Positions 43,665-51,841 of a stretch of 64,000 nt of DNA are shown here, one piece after another; position 1 is the first letter of the stretch, and every line of letters starts with the position of its first letter. The DNA lies in contig NZ_JBEXNL010000001.1 in the NCBI RefSeq assembly GCF_040611135.1, forward strand, positions 1 through 64,000. The letters are read 5' to 3'. The translations under genes were made by a program, and so were the position numbers. Below the pieces are notes generated by a model. That model was not told the DNA's origin. It was given only the letters and a program-made list of their open reading frames with translations, and did not search any database. The stretch is from Tsukamurella sp040611135 (lineage in GTDB: Bacteria > Actinomycetota > Actinomycetes > Mycobacteriales > Mycobacteriaceae).

Positions 43665-44327
43665 TCAGCGTGGCGGCGCGCGCAGTGCCCCGTGCCGCGC
43701 GAGCACGGGCCCCGGGACGGCGCGGAAGGTCCAGATCGGGGCGACGACGGTGCCGGGTCGCTCCCGCCACGTCGTTGCCAGGGGCGTGAGTGTGGCGAGC
43801 GCGGCGCGCAGCGCGTGTTCGGCTCCGGCGATGACCGCGCCGGCCACGACCGCAGCGGCGAGGTGGGCACCGGCCATGGTGGGGCTCAGCGCGAGGTGCC
43901 CCATCGTCAGGCCGAGGACGAGATGGCCCACGCCCTGGCCCAGGAGCAGCATCGCCGCCGCGCCGGTGGGGCCGGTCGTGCGCGGCCGGGCCGCGAGCGC
44001 ACCGAGCGCTGCGCACGCGAGCGCCAGGAGGAGCACTGCGGTCACCGGGACCGACGGTGCCGCCATCGGCATCGCCGTCGACGCCACGTGGTGCATCGCG
44101 TGCGCCCCTGCAGCGCCCATGTCATCGCCCGGCATCGAGGCCATCGCCGGCATCGCGTGCCCGGCGTGTGCGGTCGCCGTCGGCATCGAGCCGCCCATGT
44201 CGTGGCCCGGCATCGCGGCTCCGGCGCCTCGCATGGCGAGTGCGTGCGCCGTCAGACTCGCGGCGAAGGAGACCACGCCCACCGCGGCGCCACGGATCGT
44301 GGCTTCGGGGCGGGCGGGCCGGAACAT
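43665..44327 (-). CDS. His/Met-rich membrane protein, probable copper-handling
   Basis: Family not recognised by name. 220 residues with four to five helices; between helix 1 and 2 (residues 33-92) is a dense run of metal-binding motifs such as MPGHDMGGSM, HAGHAMPAM and GAHAMHHVAS. The Met-His pattern is typical of copper-binding periplasmic loops. The promoter overlaps a CsoR-like palindrome. Copper role is inferred from composition, operator and the PepSY neighbour. Confidence 0.7.
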   Translation of the reverse strand: MFRPARPEATIRGAAVGVVSFAASLTAHALAMRGAGAAMPGHDMGGSMPTATAHAGHAMPAMASMPGDDMGAAGAHAMHHVASTAMPMAAPSVPVTAVLLLALACAALGALAARPRTTGPTGAAAMLLLGQGVGHLVLGLTMGHLALSPTMAGAHLAAAVVAGAVIAGAEHALRAALATLTPLATTWRERPGTVVAPIWTFRAVPGPVLARHGALRAPPR

Positions 44328-44335
44328 GCGCCGAA

Positions 44336-44355
44336 TACTACCCCCTGTAGGGGAG
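44336..44355 (-). promoter_or_regulatory. CsoR-like copper operator and promoter
   Basis: TACCCCCTGTAGGGGA (44339-44354) is a C-run/G-run palindrome with a TGTA centre, like CsoR-family copper operators. On the minus strand it runs into TAGTAT, a good -10 hexamer (44340-44335), eight bases before the ATG of the His/Met-rich gene, so bound repressor would block a nearly leaderless promoter. No csoR gene is present in the window. Confidence 0.6.
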
Positions 44356-44378
44356 ACGGCCGGAGCAGGAAGCGCAGG

Positions 44379-44969
44379 TCAGGGCCGGGCGGCGGCGAGG
44401 AACGCGCGGATCAGGGCCGGATCCTTCACGCCGGGCGCCGACTCCACGCCGCTGGAGACGTCCACGCCGGCCGGCGCGAAGGCCGCGATGAGCGCGGCCA
44501 CGGTGTCGGGCCGCAGGCCGCCGGCGAGCAGCCAGTCGACATCCGGGGGAACCGGCAGGTCCGCCGGGTCGAACGCGGTGCCCGAGCCGGGCACCGTCGC
44601 ATCGATGAGCAGGCGATGGGGGCCCGCGTGCCCGGAGGTGGTGTACCGGGCGGCGGAGATCGCGCGGATGGTCGAGAACCCCGCGGCGGTGGCGCGGACG
44701 AAGTGATCGTCGGGCTCGTCGCCGTGCAGCTGGATCGTGCCGACGCCGGCCTCGCGGGCCAGGCGCAGCACCTCGTCGATCGGCTGACCGCGGAACACCC
44801 CGACGGTCTCGACGCCCTCGGGAACACCCGCGACCAGGGGCGCCGCGGCATGAGCGTCGATCAGCCGGACGCTGCCGGGGGCGAAGACGAAGCCGACCGC
44901 GTCGGCACCGGCCGCCACCGCGGCGGCCACGGTCTCGGCCGTCCGCAGCCCACACACCTTGACGAACAT
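44379..44969 (-). CDS. trpF: Phosphoribosylanthranilate isomerase
   Basis: Third step after anthranilate in tryptophan synthesis (Amadori rearrangement). 196 residues, (beta/alpha)8 barrel: catalytic Cys6 in FVKVCGLRT, the family pattern GADAVGFVFAPGS, TIQLHGDEP, and the acid in LLIDATVPGSGTAFD; phosphate loop LLAGGLRPD. It is not next to other trp genes. Many related actinobacteria lack trpF and use bifunctional PriA, so a stand-alone copy is of note. Start ATG 44969. Confidence 0.93.
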   Translation of the reverse strand: MFVKVCGLRTAETVAAAVAAGADAVGFVFAPGSVRLIDAHAAAPLVAGVPEGVETVGVFRGQPIDEVLRLAREAGVGTIQLHGDEPDDHFVRATAAGFSTIRAISAARYTTSGHAGPHRLLIDATVPGSGTAFDPADLPVPPDVDWLLAGGLRPDTVAALIAAFAPAGVDVSSGVESAPGVKDPALIRAFLAAARP

Positions 44970-45073
44970 CGAACCGAGCCTACCGGCCCGGTCAGAAGGG
45001 CTGGCCGGGGATTCCGCTCGGCCCGGTGATCCCGGGGGCGGGGTGGGCGTGGGCAGCGGCATCGCACACGCGA

Positions 45074-46858
45074 TCACGGCAGGTCGCCGCCTGCGCCGCG
45101 GAGGAAGGCGCCACTCACGGCGACGGCGGGCCCGGAACTCTCGCCGGAGACGACCAGGGTCGCGAAGGCCAGGTCGCCCACGATCCCGGCGAACCAGCCG
45201 TGCGCGTGCGTGTTGTCCCCGAACTCCGCGGTCCCGGTCTTGCCGCCCAGGCCCTCGATGTCGCGCAGTGCGGTCGCGGTGCCCGCGGTCACCGTCTCCC
45301 GCATCGCGGCGCGCAGAGCCGCGGCGACGCCGGCGTCGATGGGCTGGGCCGCGGTGTCCGCGCGGGCGGGCTCACCGTCGAACAGCGCGGGCCGGACCGT
45401 GCTGCGGGCGGCGAGCGAGGCCTCCACCACCGCGAGGCCGAAGGGTGAGGCGGTGACCCGCCCCTGGCCGATGGACTCCTCGACGCGTTCGGCGGACGAG
45501 CGCGTGGCGGGTACCGAGCCGGTCACGGTGGTGACGCCGGGGAGGGCGAAGTCCACGCCGAGGCCGAATCGCTTCGCGGTGTCCGTGAGCGCGGTGTCGC
45601 CGAGTTTCGTGCCCAGGCCCGCCATCGTGGTGTTGCAGGACTTGGCGAAGGCCGTGTGCAGCGGCACGGTGCCGAGGGCGAACTCGTTCTCGTTGGGGAT
45701 GGTGCGGTCGCCGAAGGTCGCGCGACCGGGACACGCCAGCTGCGCGTCCGGGGCGGTGATCTTCGCGTCCAGCGCCGCCGCGGTCGTGATCGTCTTGAAG
45801 GTGGATCCGGGCGCGTACAGGCCGGTCAGTGCGACGGGGCCCTGCGTGTCGGCGGCGGTGTTCTGCGCGACCGCGAGGATGCCGCCGGTGGACGGGCGGA
45901 TCGCGACGAGCATCGTCGCGCGCTTCTCGCCCGCGACGGCGGCGTTCGCGGCGCGCTGGAGCCCCGCGTCCAGGGTGGTCCGAACGGGCGGGATCTGCTT
46001 CGCCGGAAAGGAGTCGACCAGTCGGACCGGGGCGCCGTCGCGGTCGACGACGGTGACCGACGAGCCCGCCGCGGCGTCGACGTCCCGCCGCCAGCGTTCC
46101 TCCAGTCCCGCGATCACCGGGGAGCGGAGCACCGGCGAACCGGTCAACAGGCGGCCCTCGTCGCGAACCGTCACCCCGTCGATCCCGGTGAGCGGGCCGA
46201 CCCGCTTCGCGTCGTCCGCTCGCAGCGAGATCACGGCGGTGGGGGAGTCCTTGCCCGCCACCGATTTCCGGAGCCCGTCGGCGGTCACCGACGGGTCGGC
46301 GGCGCGGAGTTTCGTGGCGAGCGCGTCGGCCGCGGAGGCGGCCCTCTCCGGGGCGAGGTTCACGACGGTGACCGTTTGCCAGGTCATGAGCGACGCATTC
46401 TTCCGATCCACGACCCTTGTGGTGTACGGCTTCTCGTCGGCGTACCGCAGGCGCGAGCCCGCGGCGACGGCGTCGGGGTGGACCAGAGTCGGTGCCCACG
46501 TGACCTTGCCGCCACCGGCCGCGATCGCCGTGGTGTACCGGACGCCGTGTTGGCGCGGTAGCGCCCACGACCAGGTGAGTGTCCGGTCCTCACCGTCCTT
46601 GCCGACGGTGACGGTGGGCTTCGCCTCGCCCATGCCGTCGAAGGTGGCTTGCAGCCCCGCCGTCGCGGCGGCGGGGTCCGACGTGAGGTTGCCGGCGTGC
46701 GCCGCGTCGCGGTTCGACACCGCGGCCGCGAACTTGGCGACCACGTCGTCCTCCGAGCACGCGACGAGCGATCCCCCGAGGGCGGCGATCACCAGGGCCG
46801 CGCCGGGCAGTGCGTGGGCGGGCAGCCTCGGCGCGTGCCGGCGTGAGGAATGATGCAT
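45074..46858 (-). CDS. Penicillin-binding lipoprotein (transpeptidase, Rv2864c-like)
   Basis: 594 residues. Lipoprotein signal with lipobox SLVAC (Cys34), an NTF2-like MecA_N domain (about 35-150), a dimerization domain, then a transpeptidase domain with SxxK at 352-355 (GSTFK), SCN at 407-409 and KTG at 540-542. Class B PBP that cross-links peptidoglycan and binds beta-lactams; length and layout match the mycobacterial penicillin-binding lipoprotein. It lies 72 bases after the serine hydrolase gene, on the same strand as the LysR regulator. Confidence 0.9.
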   Translation of the reverse strand: MHHSSRRHAPRLPAHALPGAALVIAALGGSLVACSEDDVVAKFAAAVSNRDAAHAGNLTSDPAAATAGLQATFDGMGEAKPTVTVGKDGEDRTLTWSWALPRQHGVRYTTAIAAGGGKVTWAPTLVHPDAVAAGSRLRYADEKPYTTRVVDRKNASLMTWQTVTVVNLAPERAASAADALATKLRAADPSVTADGLRKSVAGKDSPTAVISLRADDAKRVGPLTGIDGVTVRDEGRLLTGSPVLRSPVIAGLEERWRRDVDAAAGSSVTVVDRDGAPVRLVDSFPAKQIPPVRTTLDAGLQRAANAAVAGEKRATMLVAIRPSTGGILAVAQNTAADTQGPVALTGLYAPGSTFKTITTAAALDAKITAPDAQLACPGRATFGDRTIPNENEFALGTVPLHTAFAKSCNTTMAGLGTKLGDTALTDTAKRFGLGVDFALPGVTTVTGSVPATRSSAERVEESIGQGRVTASPFGLAVVEASLAARSTVRPALFDGEPARADTAAQPIDAGVAAALRAAMRETVTAGTATALRDIEGLGGKTGTAEFGDNTHAHGWFAGIVGDLAFATLVVSGESSGPAVAVSGAFLRGAGGDLP

Positions 46859-46930
46859 GGCGATCAGTGAACCCGCGCGCGGTGATATCGAGCAAAGTGC
46901 GACACGCTCCCGGACGATAGCGGATAGGTA

Positions 46931-47830
46931 TCACTCCAGGTCGATGGGTACGCGAAGGGCGTCGACCGCGATCGCCGCCACCCGCCCGATGGCCGCGTCG
47001 ACGAGTGGCAGGCTCGGATCGCTGCGCGCCGCGTGGGTGAACACCGCGACCGCGACGGGGTGCTCGCCGGGGTAGCCGATGACCGCCACCTCGTTCCGAA
47101 GCGCACCGAGGGTCCCCGTCTTACCCGCGATCGACGGTGCCGATCCGAAGCCCGATGCCACCCGGTGGCGGAAGACCTGACCGCCCAGAGCGGACCGGGC
47201 GAACGCGCACTGCTCCGCTGAGGCCGCGGTGTCCGACCACACCGCGGCGAGCAGCGCCGTCATGTCCGTGGCCGTGGTCGCGCTGCCGAACGACGGGTCG
47301 TAGGCGCGGACCGGACGCGCCAGGTCGTCGTCCGCAAGGGCTGCGAAGGCCTCGGCGACCGTCCGGGTGTCGGTCTCGGCCATCATCGCGGCGTGGATCT
47401 CCGCGTCGCCTCCGACGATCCGAGTGTCGTGCAGCCCGAGACCGCGCGCGGTCGCCTGCACGGCATCGAGACCGACGAGCCGCATGACCACGCCGGCTGC
47501 CGCGTTGTCCGACACGGCGATCATCGAACGGAGCAGGTCGCGCACGCTCATCTCCACCGGGTCCGACAGCGCCGCAACACCGGTGGGGCCGGGCGTCGCG
47601 ATCGCCGGATCGACGACGACCCGGGCCAGCGGATCCAGGCGACCCGCGTCGAAGGCGCGCGCCGCGGCCACCAGCAGCACGACCTTGTACACCGACGCGG
47701 GGACGACGGGCTGCTCGCCGCGCACGGACAGCTCCGCCGTGTCGCCGATCACCCGGGCGTGCAGCCAGCCGTTGCAGCCGGCATCCGCGAAGACCGCCTC
47801 GATCCGCTCGCGCGCGTCGCCCGCGGTCAC
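46931..47830 (-). CDS. Serine hydrolase of the class A beta-lactamase fold
   Basis: 299 residues with Ser46-Val-Tyr-Lys49 (SxxK), SDN at 107-109 (AVSDNAAAG) and AGKTGTLG near 242. The omega-loop Glu motif of true class A enzymes (ExxLN) is not evident, so deacylation of penicillins is doubtful; it may be a peptidase or a beta-lactam sensor. There is no signal peptide after the GTG start (47830), which overlaps the LysR stop as GTGA. Cellular location is therefore unclear. Confidence 0.8.
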   Translation of the reverse strand: MTAGDARERIEAVFADAGCNGWLHARVIGDTAELSVRGEQPVVPASVYKVVLLVAAARAFDAGRLDPLARVVVDPAIATPGPTGVAALSDPVEMSVRDLLRSMIAVSDNAAAGVVMRLVGLDAVQATARGLGLHDTRIVGGDAEIHAAMMAETDTRTVAEAFAALADDDLARPVRAYDPSFGSATTATDMTALLAAVWSDTAASAEQCAFARSALGGQVFRHRVASGFGSAPSIAGKTGTLGALRNEVAVIGYPGEHPVAVAVFTHAARSDPSLPLVDAAIGRVAAIAVDALRVPIDLE

Positions 47831-48681
47831 GGCCGGGACCGCCCGGCGCGCCACAACGCGGACTCGAGGCGGGCCGTATCCGGATGGTCCCGGCTCCCGA
47901 CAACCTTGACCCGCAGGGGGAAGTCGTTCGCGGAGCGGCGTGCGGTGCCCGCCGGGGCCGAGCCTCCCGCCGGCACCGGTGTGAACGCGAGACCCGCGGC
48001 GACGGCTGCCAGTGCCGCCGCCTCGGTCTCGGTGATCAGCACCGGCGAGGTGATGCCGCGGGCGGTCAGGCGGTCCAGCAGGAGGTCCGCCGCCGGCGGG
48101 TTCGCCGCGCGGGGCGGCAATGCGACCGCGAGCGCCGAGAGGTCCCGCAGCCGCGGCGCACGGAACCCTTCGGGCACCAGGAAATCCCGCGGCAGCGCGA
48201 TCACGGGGACCGACGCCGCACCGTCTCCCAATACGGGGTGTTCGACGACTGCGACGTCGAGCAGGTCCTCGGAGACGGCCCGCGCGAGCTGAGGTGACGG
48301 CCCCGCGGAGAGGGTCAGTGGCGCACCGTCGTCCGCCTGGGCGAGAGCCGCGGCGCAGACGGCGGACACCGCGGATCCGAGCGCGTCGCACAGCGCGACG
48401 CGCCGCTCGCCGGCCCCGGCCCCGAGCCGCGCCGCCTCCGCGACGAACCGGTCGGCGTCGCGCACCATGACGCGGGCCCGCGGCAGCAGTTCGCGGGCGG
48501 CCGGTGTGAGATCGGCACCCCGTCGGCTGCGATCGATGAGCGTGACGCCCAGCGCCTCCTCCAGCCGGCGCAGGCCGGCCGAGACCGGTGGCTGGGTGAT
48601 GCCCAGCCGGTCCGCGGCGCGTCCGAAGTGCTGCTCCTCGGCCACCGCCACGAAGAACCGCAGGTGCCGGATCAGATCCAT
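47827..48681 (-). CDS. LysR family transcriptional regulator next to the serine hydrolase
   Basis: 284 residues; N-terminal HTH with LRFFVAVAEEQHFGRAADRL and GITQPPVSAGLRRLEEAL, C-terminal effector domain. First gene of a same-strand series LysR, beta-lactamase-like hydrolase, penicillin-binding lipoprotein, coupled to the hydrolase by a 4-bp overlap. By analogy to AmpR/BlaA-type systems it could respond to peptidoglycan fragments; that is inference from position only. Confidence 0.88.
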   Translation of the reverse strand: MDLIRHLRFFVAVAEEQHFGRAADRLGITQPPVSAGLRRLEEALGVTLIDRSRRGADLTPAARELLPRARVMVRDADRFVAEAARLGAGAGERRVALCDALGSAVSAVCAAALAQADDGAPLTLSAGPSPQLARAVSEDLLDVAVVEHPVLGDGAASVPVIALPRDFLVPEGFRAPRLRDLSALAVALPPRAANPPAADLLLDRLTARGITSPVLITETEAAALAAVAAGLAFTPVPAGGSAPAGTARRSANDFPLRVKVVGSRDHPDTARLESALWRAGRSRP

Positions 48682-48794
48682 GAGCGGAGTCTAGGTCGAG
48701 TCGGGGAGGGCGCGAGCACCTCCGGATGCTCCGGGGCGCCGTACGCGGCGAAATCGGGTACGCCGGAGAGGCGGAGGCAGCACAATCGGCAGGT

Positions 48795-49991
48795 GTGAGT
48801 GACGCAGAGATCGCGCAGATCCGGGAGGCGCTGATCGCCCGGATGGGCGAGGTGACGGTGGCCGTCGTCGGGTCGATCCGCGCGGACATCCCCTTCTACG
48901 CGGCGTCCGACACGGTCTCCGACGAGCTCATCACCGAGTCCGTGCGGGACAACCTGACGTACATGGTGAACGCGCTGACGGCTTCGTCGTTCGACACCGC
49001 GCCCGCCGCGGCGACCGGTCGCTCCCGGGCGGAACTCGGCGTGCCCCTCGCCGCCGTGATGCACGCCTACCGCATCGGCGTGCACCGCATGTGGCAGGAG
49101 GTGATGGCCGTCGCGGAAGCACAACCCGGCCTGAGCAGGCAATCCCTCCTCAGTGCGGCGCAGCACATGTGGGAGGCGCAGGACCAGTTCGTCGACGCGA
49201 TGGCCGGAGCCCACCGCGACCGGACCACCGAGCAGGCCCTCGACGACGCCGCCGAGCGTGCAGCCCTCGCCGAACACCTTCTGCAGGGCCGTATCCCGAG
49301 CGATCAGAGCCTGTGGGAGATCGCCACGCTGTTGCGCCTGCCCACGACGGGGCCCTACCTCGCGGTGGCCGCGGCGACCACGGAGGTGGGCAAGCAGCCC
49401 CTGCCCGGCATCGTCGACCGGCTCCGGGCGATCGATGTCTACTCCGCGTGGCGGCTGCTGCCCGATCAGCAGATCGGCATCGTGCACGCGCCCACCGTCG
49501 CCGTCCGGACCGCCGTGATCGACCTGCTGCGCCGGATCGCGACCGCCCGCGTCGGCGTCAGCGCGCCGTTCAGCGAACTCCGGGACACCCCGCACGGGTT
49601 GAACTTCGCGCGGCGGGAGCTCGTCGGGCCGGGCACCGGAGTGTCGGTGTTCGACGGTTCCGTGCTCGGCACGGCGGCGATCGCCGCGCCTGAGACCACC
49701 GTGGATCTGGCGCGTGCGGTGCTGCGCAGGCTCTACGCGTTGCCCACCGAGGATCGGGAGCCGCTGTTCGCGACCTTCCGCGCGTGGGTCGCGCACGACG
49801 GCAACGTCAAGGACGCCTCGGCCGAGCTGTTCGTGCACCCGAACACCGTGCGCCACCGCCTACGCCGGATCGAGCAGCTCACCGATCGATCGATCAACGC
49901 CCCCCGCGAGGTCGCCGAGTTGTGCCTGGCGTTCGAGGTCGACGCCCGTGTCCGGTTACAGGTCGACGCACCGCGCGATGGGACGGCCTGA
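48795..49991 (+). CDS. PucR/CdaR family transcriptional regulator
   Basis: About 398 residues. The N-terminal part (SRAELGVPLAAVMHAYRIGV) and central GGDEF-like/RsbR-like segment belong to the actinobacterial PucR group; the C-terminal PucR HTH is clear (WVAHDGNVKDASAELFVHPN, then TVRHRLRRIEQLTDRSI). GTG 48795 is chosen; ATG 48726 would add 23 residues. Divergent from the LysR gene and directly before the PHA operon, which may be its target. Confidence 0.83.
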   Translation: MSDAEIAQIREALIARMGEVTVAVVGSIRADIPFYAASDTVSDELITESVRDNLTYMVNALTASSFDTAPAAATGRSRAELGVPLAAVMHAYRIGVHRMWQEVMAVAEAQPGLSRQSLLSAAQHMWEAQDQFVDAMAGAHRDRTTEQALDDAAERAALAEHLLQGRIPSDQSLWEIATLLRLPTTGPYLAVAAATTEVGKQPLPGIVDRLRAIDVYSAWRLLPDQQIGIVHAPTVAVRTAVIDLLRRIATARVGVSAPFSELRDTPHGLNFARRELVGPGTGVSVFDGSVLGTAAIAAPETTVDLARAVLRRLYALPTEDREPLFATFRAWVAHDGNVKDASAELFVHPNTVRHRLRRIEQLTDRSINAPREVAELCLAFEVDARVRLQVDAPRDGTA

Positions 49992-50308
49992 GTCACGCTA
50001 CGTGATGTGCGCCACATCGATCCGAAGGGCTCGTGCATGCCCGACGCCGACGATCTCGACCGCCTCGACCTGACCGAGCCGGTACTCCCTGCGGGCCACG
50101 GCCTATCGGCGCGTCACCGGCTTCCACCTGCGGCGACCGCCGCTCCCGCGGGTGTCCAGCACGAAGTGAGGCAGCGTTCCCAGCACGGGTGATTGTGCTC
50201 GGTAACACCCATGGCTGCACAAGGCTGTCTCCGTCACCATCGACCCGGCGGGGTGTGGGGGGTCACTCTGGAATGGACGCAGACGACACCACACGAAGGA
50301 AGACCGCG
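49992..50308 (+). other. Intergenic region before the PHA operon
   Basis: 317 bases with no gene I can support. It contains an inverted repeat TTGTGC (50193-50198) / GCACAA (50217-50222), a possible regulator site, and GAAGGAAG before the acyl-CoA ligase ATG. A stretch of about 20 codons from ATG 50039 has coding-like third positions but no plausible continuation; it may be a gene remnant. Confidence 0.5.
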
Positions 50309-51808
50309 ATGACGAACCTCGCCGAGAATCTCGCCGCCAGCGCCGCCGCGCACCCCGACACGATCGCCCTCACGTGCGACGACCTGACGTACACCTACGC
50401 CCAGTTCGACGATGCCGCGGCGCGGTTCGCGGGCTACCTCGCGGACCAGGGGATCGAGCCCGGGGATCGGGTGGGCATCATGCTGCCCAACACCCCGGCC
50501 TTCGCCATCGTCTTCTACGGGATCATGCGCCGCGGCGCGGTGGCCGTGCCGATGAATCCGCTGCTCAAGGCAGCCGAGGTCGAGTTCTACCTGGCCAACA
50601 CGTCCGCCAAGGCACTGTTCGCCACGCCGGTCTTCGCCGAGGACGCGGAAGCCGGGGCGAAGGCCGCCGGTGCTACCTGTCACTTCGGCGACGACGCCGC
50701 CCTCGCCGCTCTGCTCGCGGACCAGCGCCCCGCGCCGACCGTCGAGCCCCGCGAGCCCTCCGACACGGCGGTCGTCCTGCACACGTCCGGGACCACCGGC
50801 AAGCCCAAGGGCGCCGAGCTCACGCACGACGGCCTCGGCCGCAACTGCGAAATCGCCGGCCGCACCCTGTTCCACGCGAAGCCCGGCGACGTGATGATGG
50901 GTTGCCTGCCGCTGTTCCACGTCTTCGGCCTCACCTGCGGGCTCAACGCGGCCGTTCGTTTCGGCCTCACCCTGACGCTGATCCCCCGGTTCGATCCGCG
51001 CAAGGCGCTCGAGGTGATCGCTCGCGACCGGGTCACGATCTTCGAGGGCGTGCCCACCATGTACTCGGCCCTCGTCGCCGCCAAGCAGCCCGGCGACGAC
51101 GTCTCGTCGCTGCAGGTCTGCGCCTCCGGCGGCGCGGCACTTCCCCTCCAGGTCATCACCGACTTCGAGGACGCCTTCGGTGCCGCGATCCTCGAGGGCT
51201 ACGGCCTCTCGGAGACCTCGCCGGTCGCGTGCTTCAACCACCCGGACAAGCCGCGCAAGGCCGGCACCATCGGCACCCCCATCGAGGGCGTCGAGATGCG
51301 CGTCGTCGGCGACACCGGCGAGGAGTCGCCGCAGGGCGAGCGCGGCGAGGTCCAGGTGCGCGGCCACAACGTCATGAAGGGCTACTGGAACCTGCCGGAG
51401 GCGACGGCGGCCGCGATCGACGCCGACGGGTGGTTCTCCACCGGCGACATCGGGATCGTCGACGCGGACGGCTACTTCTCGATCGTCGACCGCAAGAAGG
51501 AGATGATCATCCGCGGCGGCTTCAACGTCTACCCGCGCGAGATCGAAGAGGTGCTCTACAGCCACCCCGAGATCGCGGAGGCCGCGGTGATCGGCATCCC
51601 GCACGCCGAACTGGGTGAGGAGGTCGGCGCGGCCATCGCCCTCAAGCCCGGTGCCACCGCCACCGTCGACGAGCTGCGCCAGTACGTCAAGGATCGCGTC
51701 GCCGCCTACAAGTACCCCCGCCACATCTGGCTGCTGACGGAGCTCCCCAAGGGCGCCACCGGCAAGGTCCAGAAGCGCGACATCACCGTCCCCGCAGAGA
51801 TCAACTGA
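50309..51808 (+). CDS. Acyl-CoA synthetase (AMP-forming), FadD-type
   Basis: Activates a fatty or hydroxy-fatty acid to its CoA ester. 499 residues with A3 motif VLHTSGTTGKPKGAEL, YGLSETSPV, GWFSTGDIG, the hinge VDRKKEMIIRGGFNVYP and the C-terminal lysine in PKGATGKVQKRD. First gene of a co-oriented operon with phaC, a MaoC hydratase and phaZ, so it may recycle hydroxyacids released from polyhydroxyalkanoate or supply its precursors. Confidence 0.9.
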   Translation: MTNLAENLAASAAAHPDTIALTCDDLTYTYAQFDDAAARFAGYLADQGIEPGDRVGIMLPNTPAFAIVFYGIMRRGAVAVPMNPLLKAAEVEFYLANTSAKALFATPVFAEDAEAGAKAAGATCHFGDDAALAALLADQRPAPTVEPREPSDTAVVLHTSGTTGKPKGAELTHDGLGRNCEIAGRTLFHAKPGDVMMGCLPLFHVFGLTCGLNAAVRFGLTLTLIPRFDPRKALEVIARDRVTIFEGVPTMYSALVAAKQPGDDVSSLQVCASGGAALPLQVITDFEDAFGAAILEGYGLSETSPVACFNHPDKPRKAGTIGTPIEGVEMRVVGDTGEESPQGERGEVQVRGHNVMKGYWNLPEATAAAIDADGWFSTGDIGIVDADGYFSIVDRKKEMIIRGGFNVYPREIEEVLYSHPEIAEAAVIGIPHAELGEEVGAAIALKPGATATVDELRQYVKDRVAAYKYPRHIWLLTELPKGATGKVQKRDITVPAEIN

Positions 51809-51841
51809 ACCCCACGAACGAGAGAGTCGAGGCCACCTGAC

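Noticed and set aside
50007..50192. Possible small gene between the PucR regulator and the acyl-CoA ligase
   Set aside because: Only about 20 codons look coding and no good ribosome site is present; treated as intergenic or remnant.
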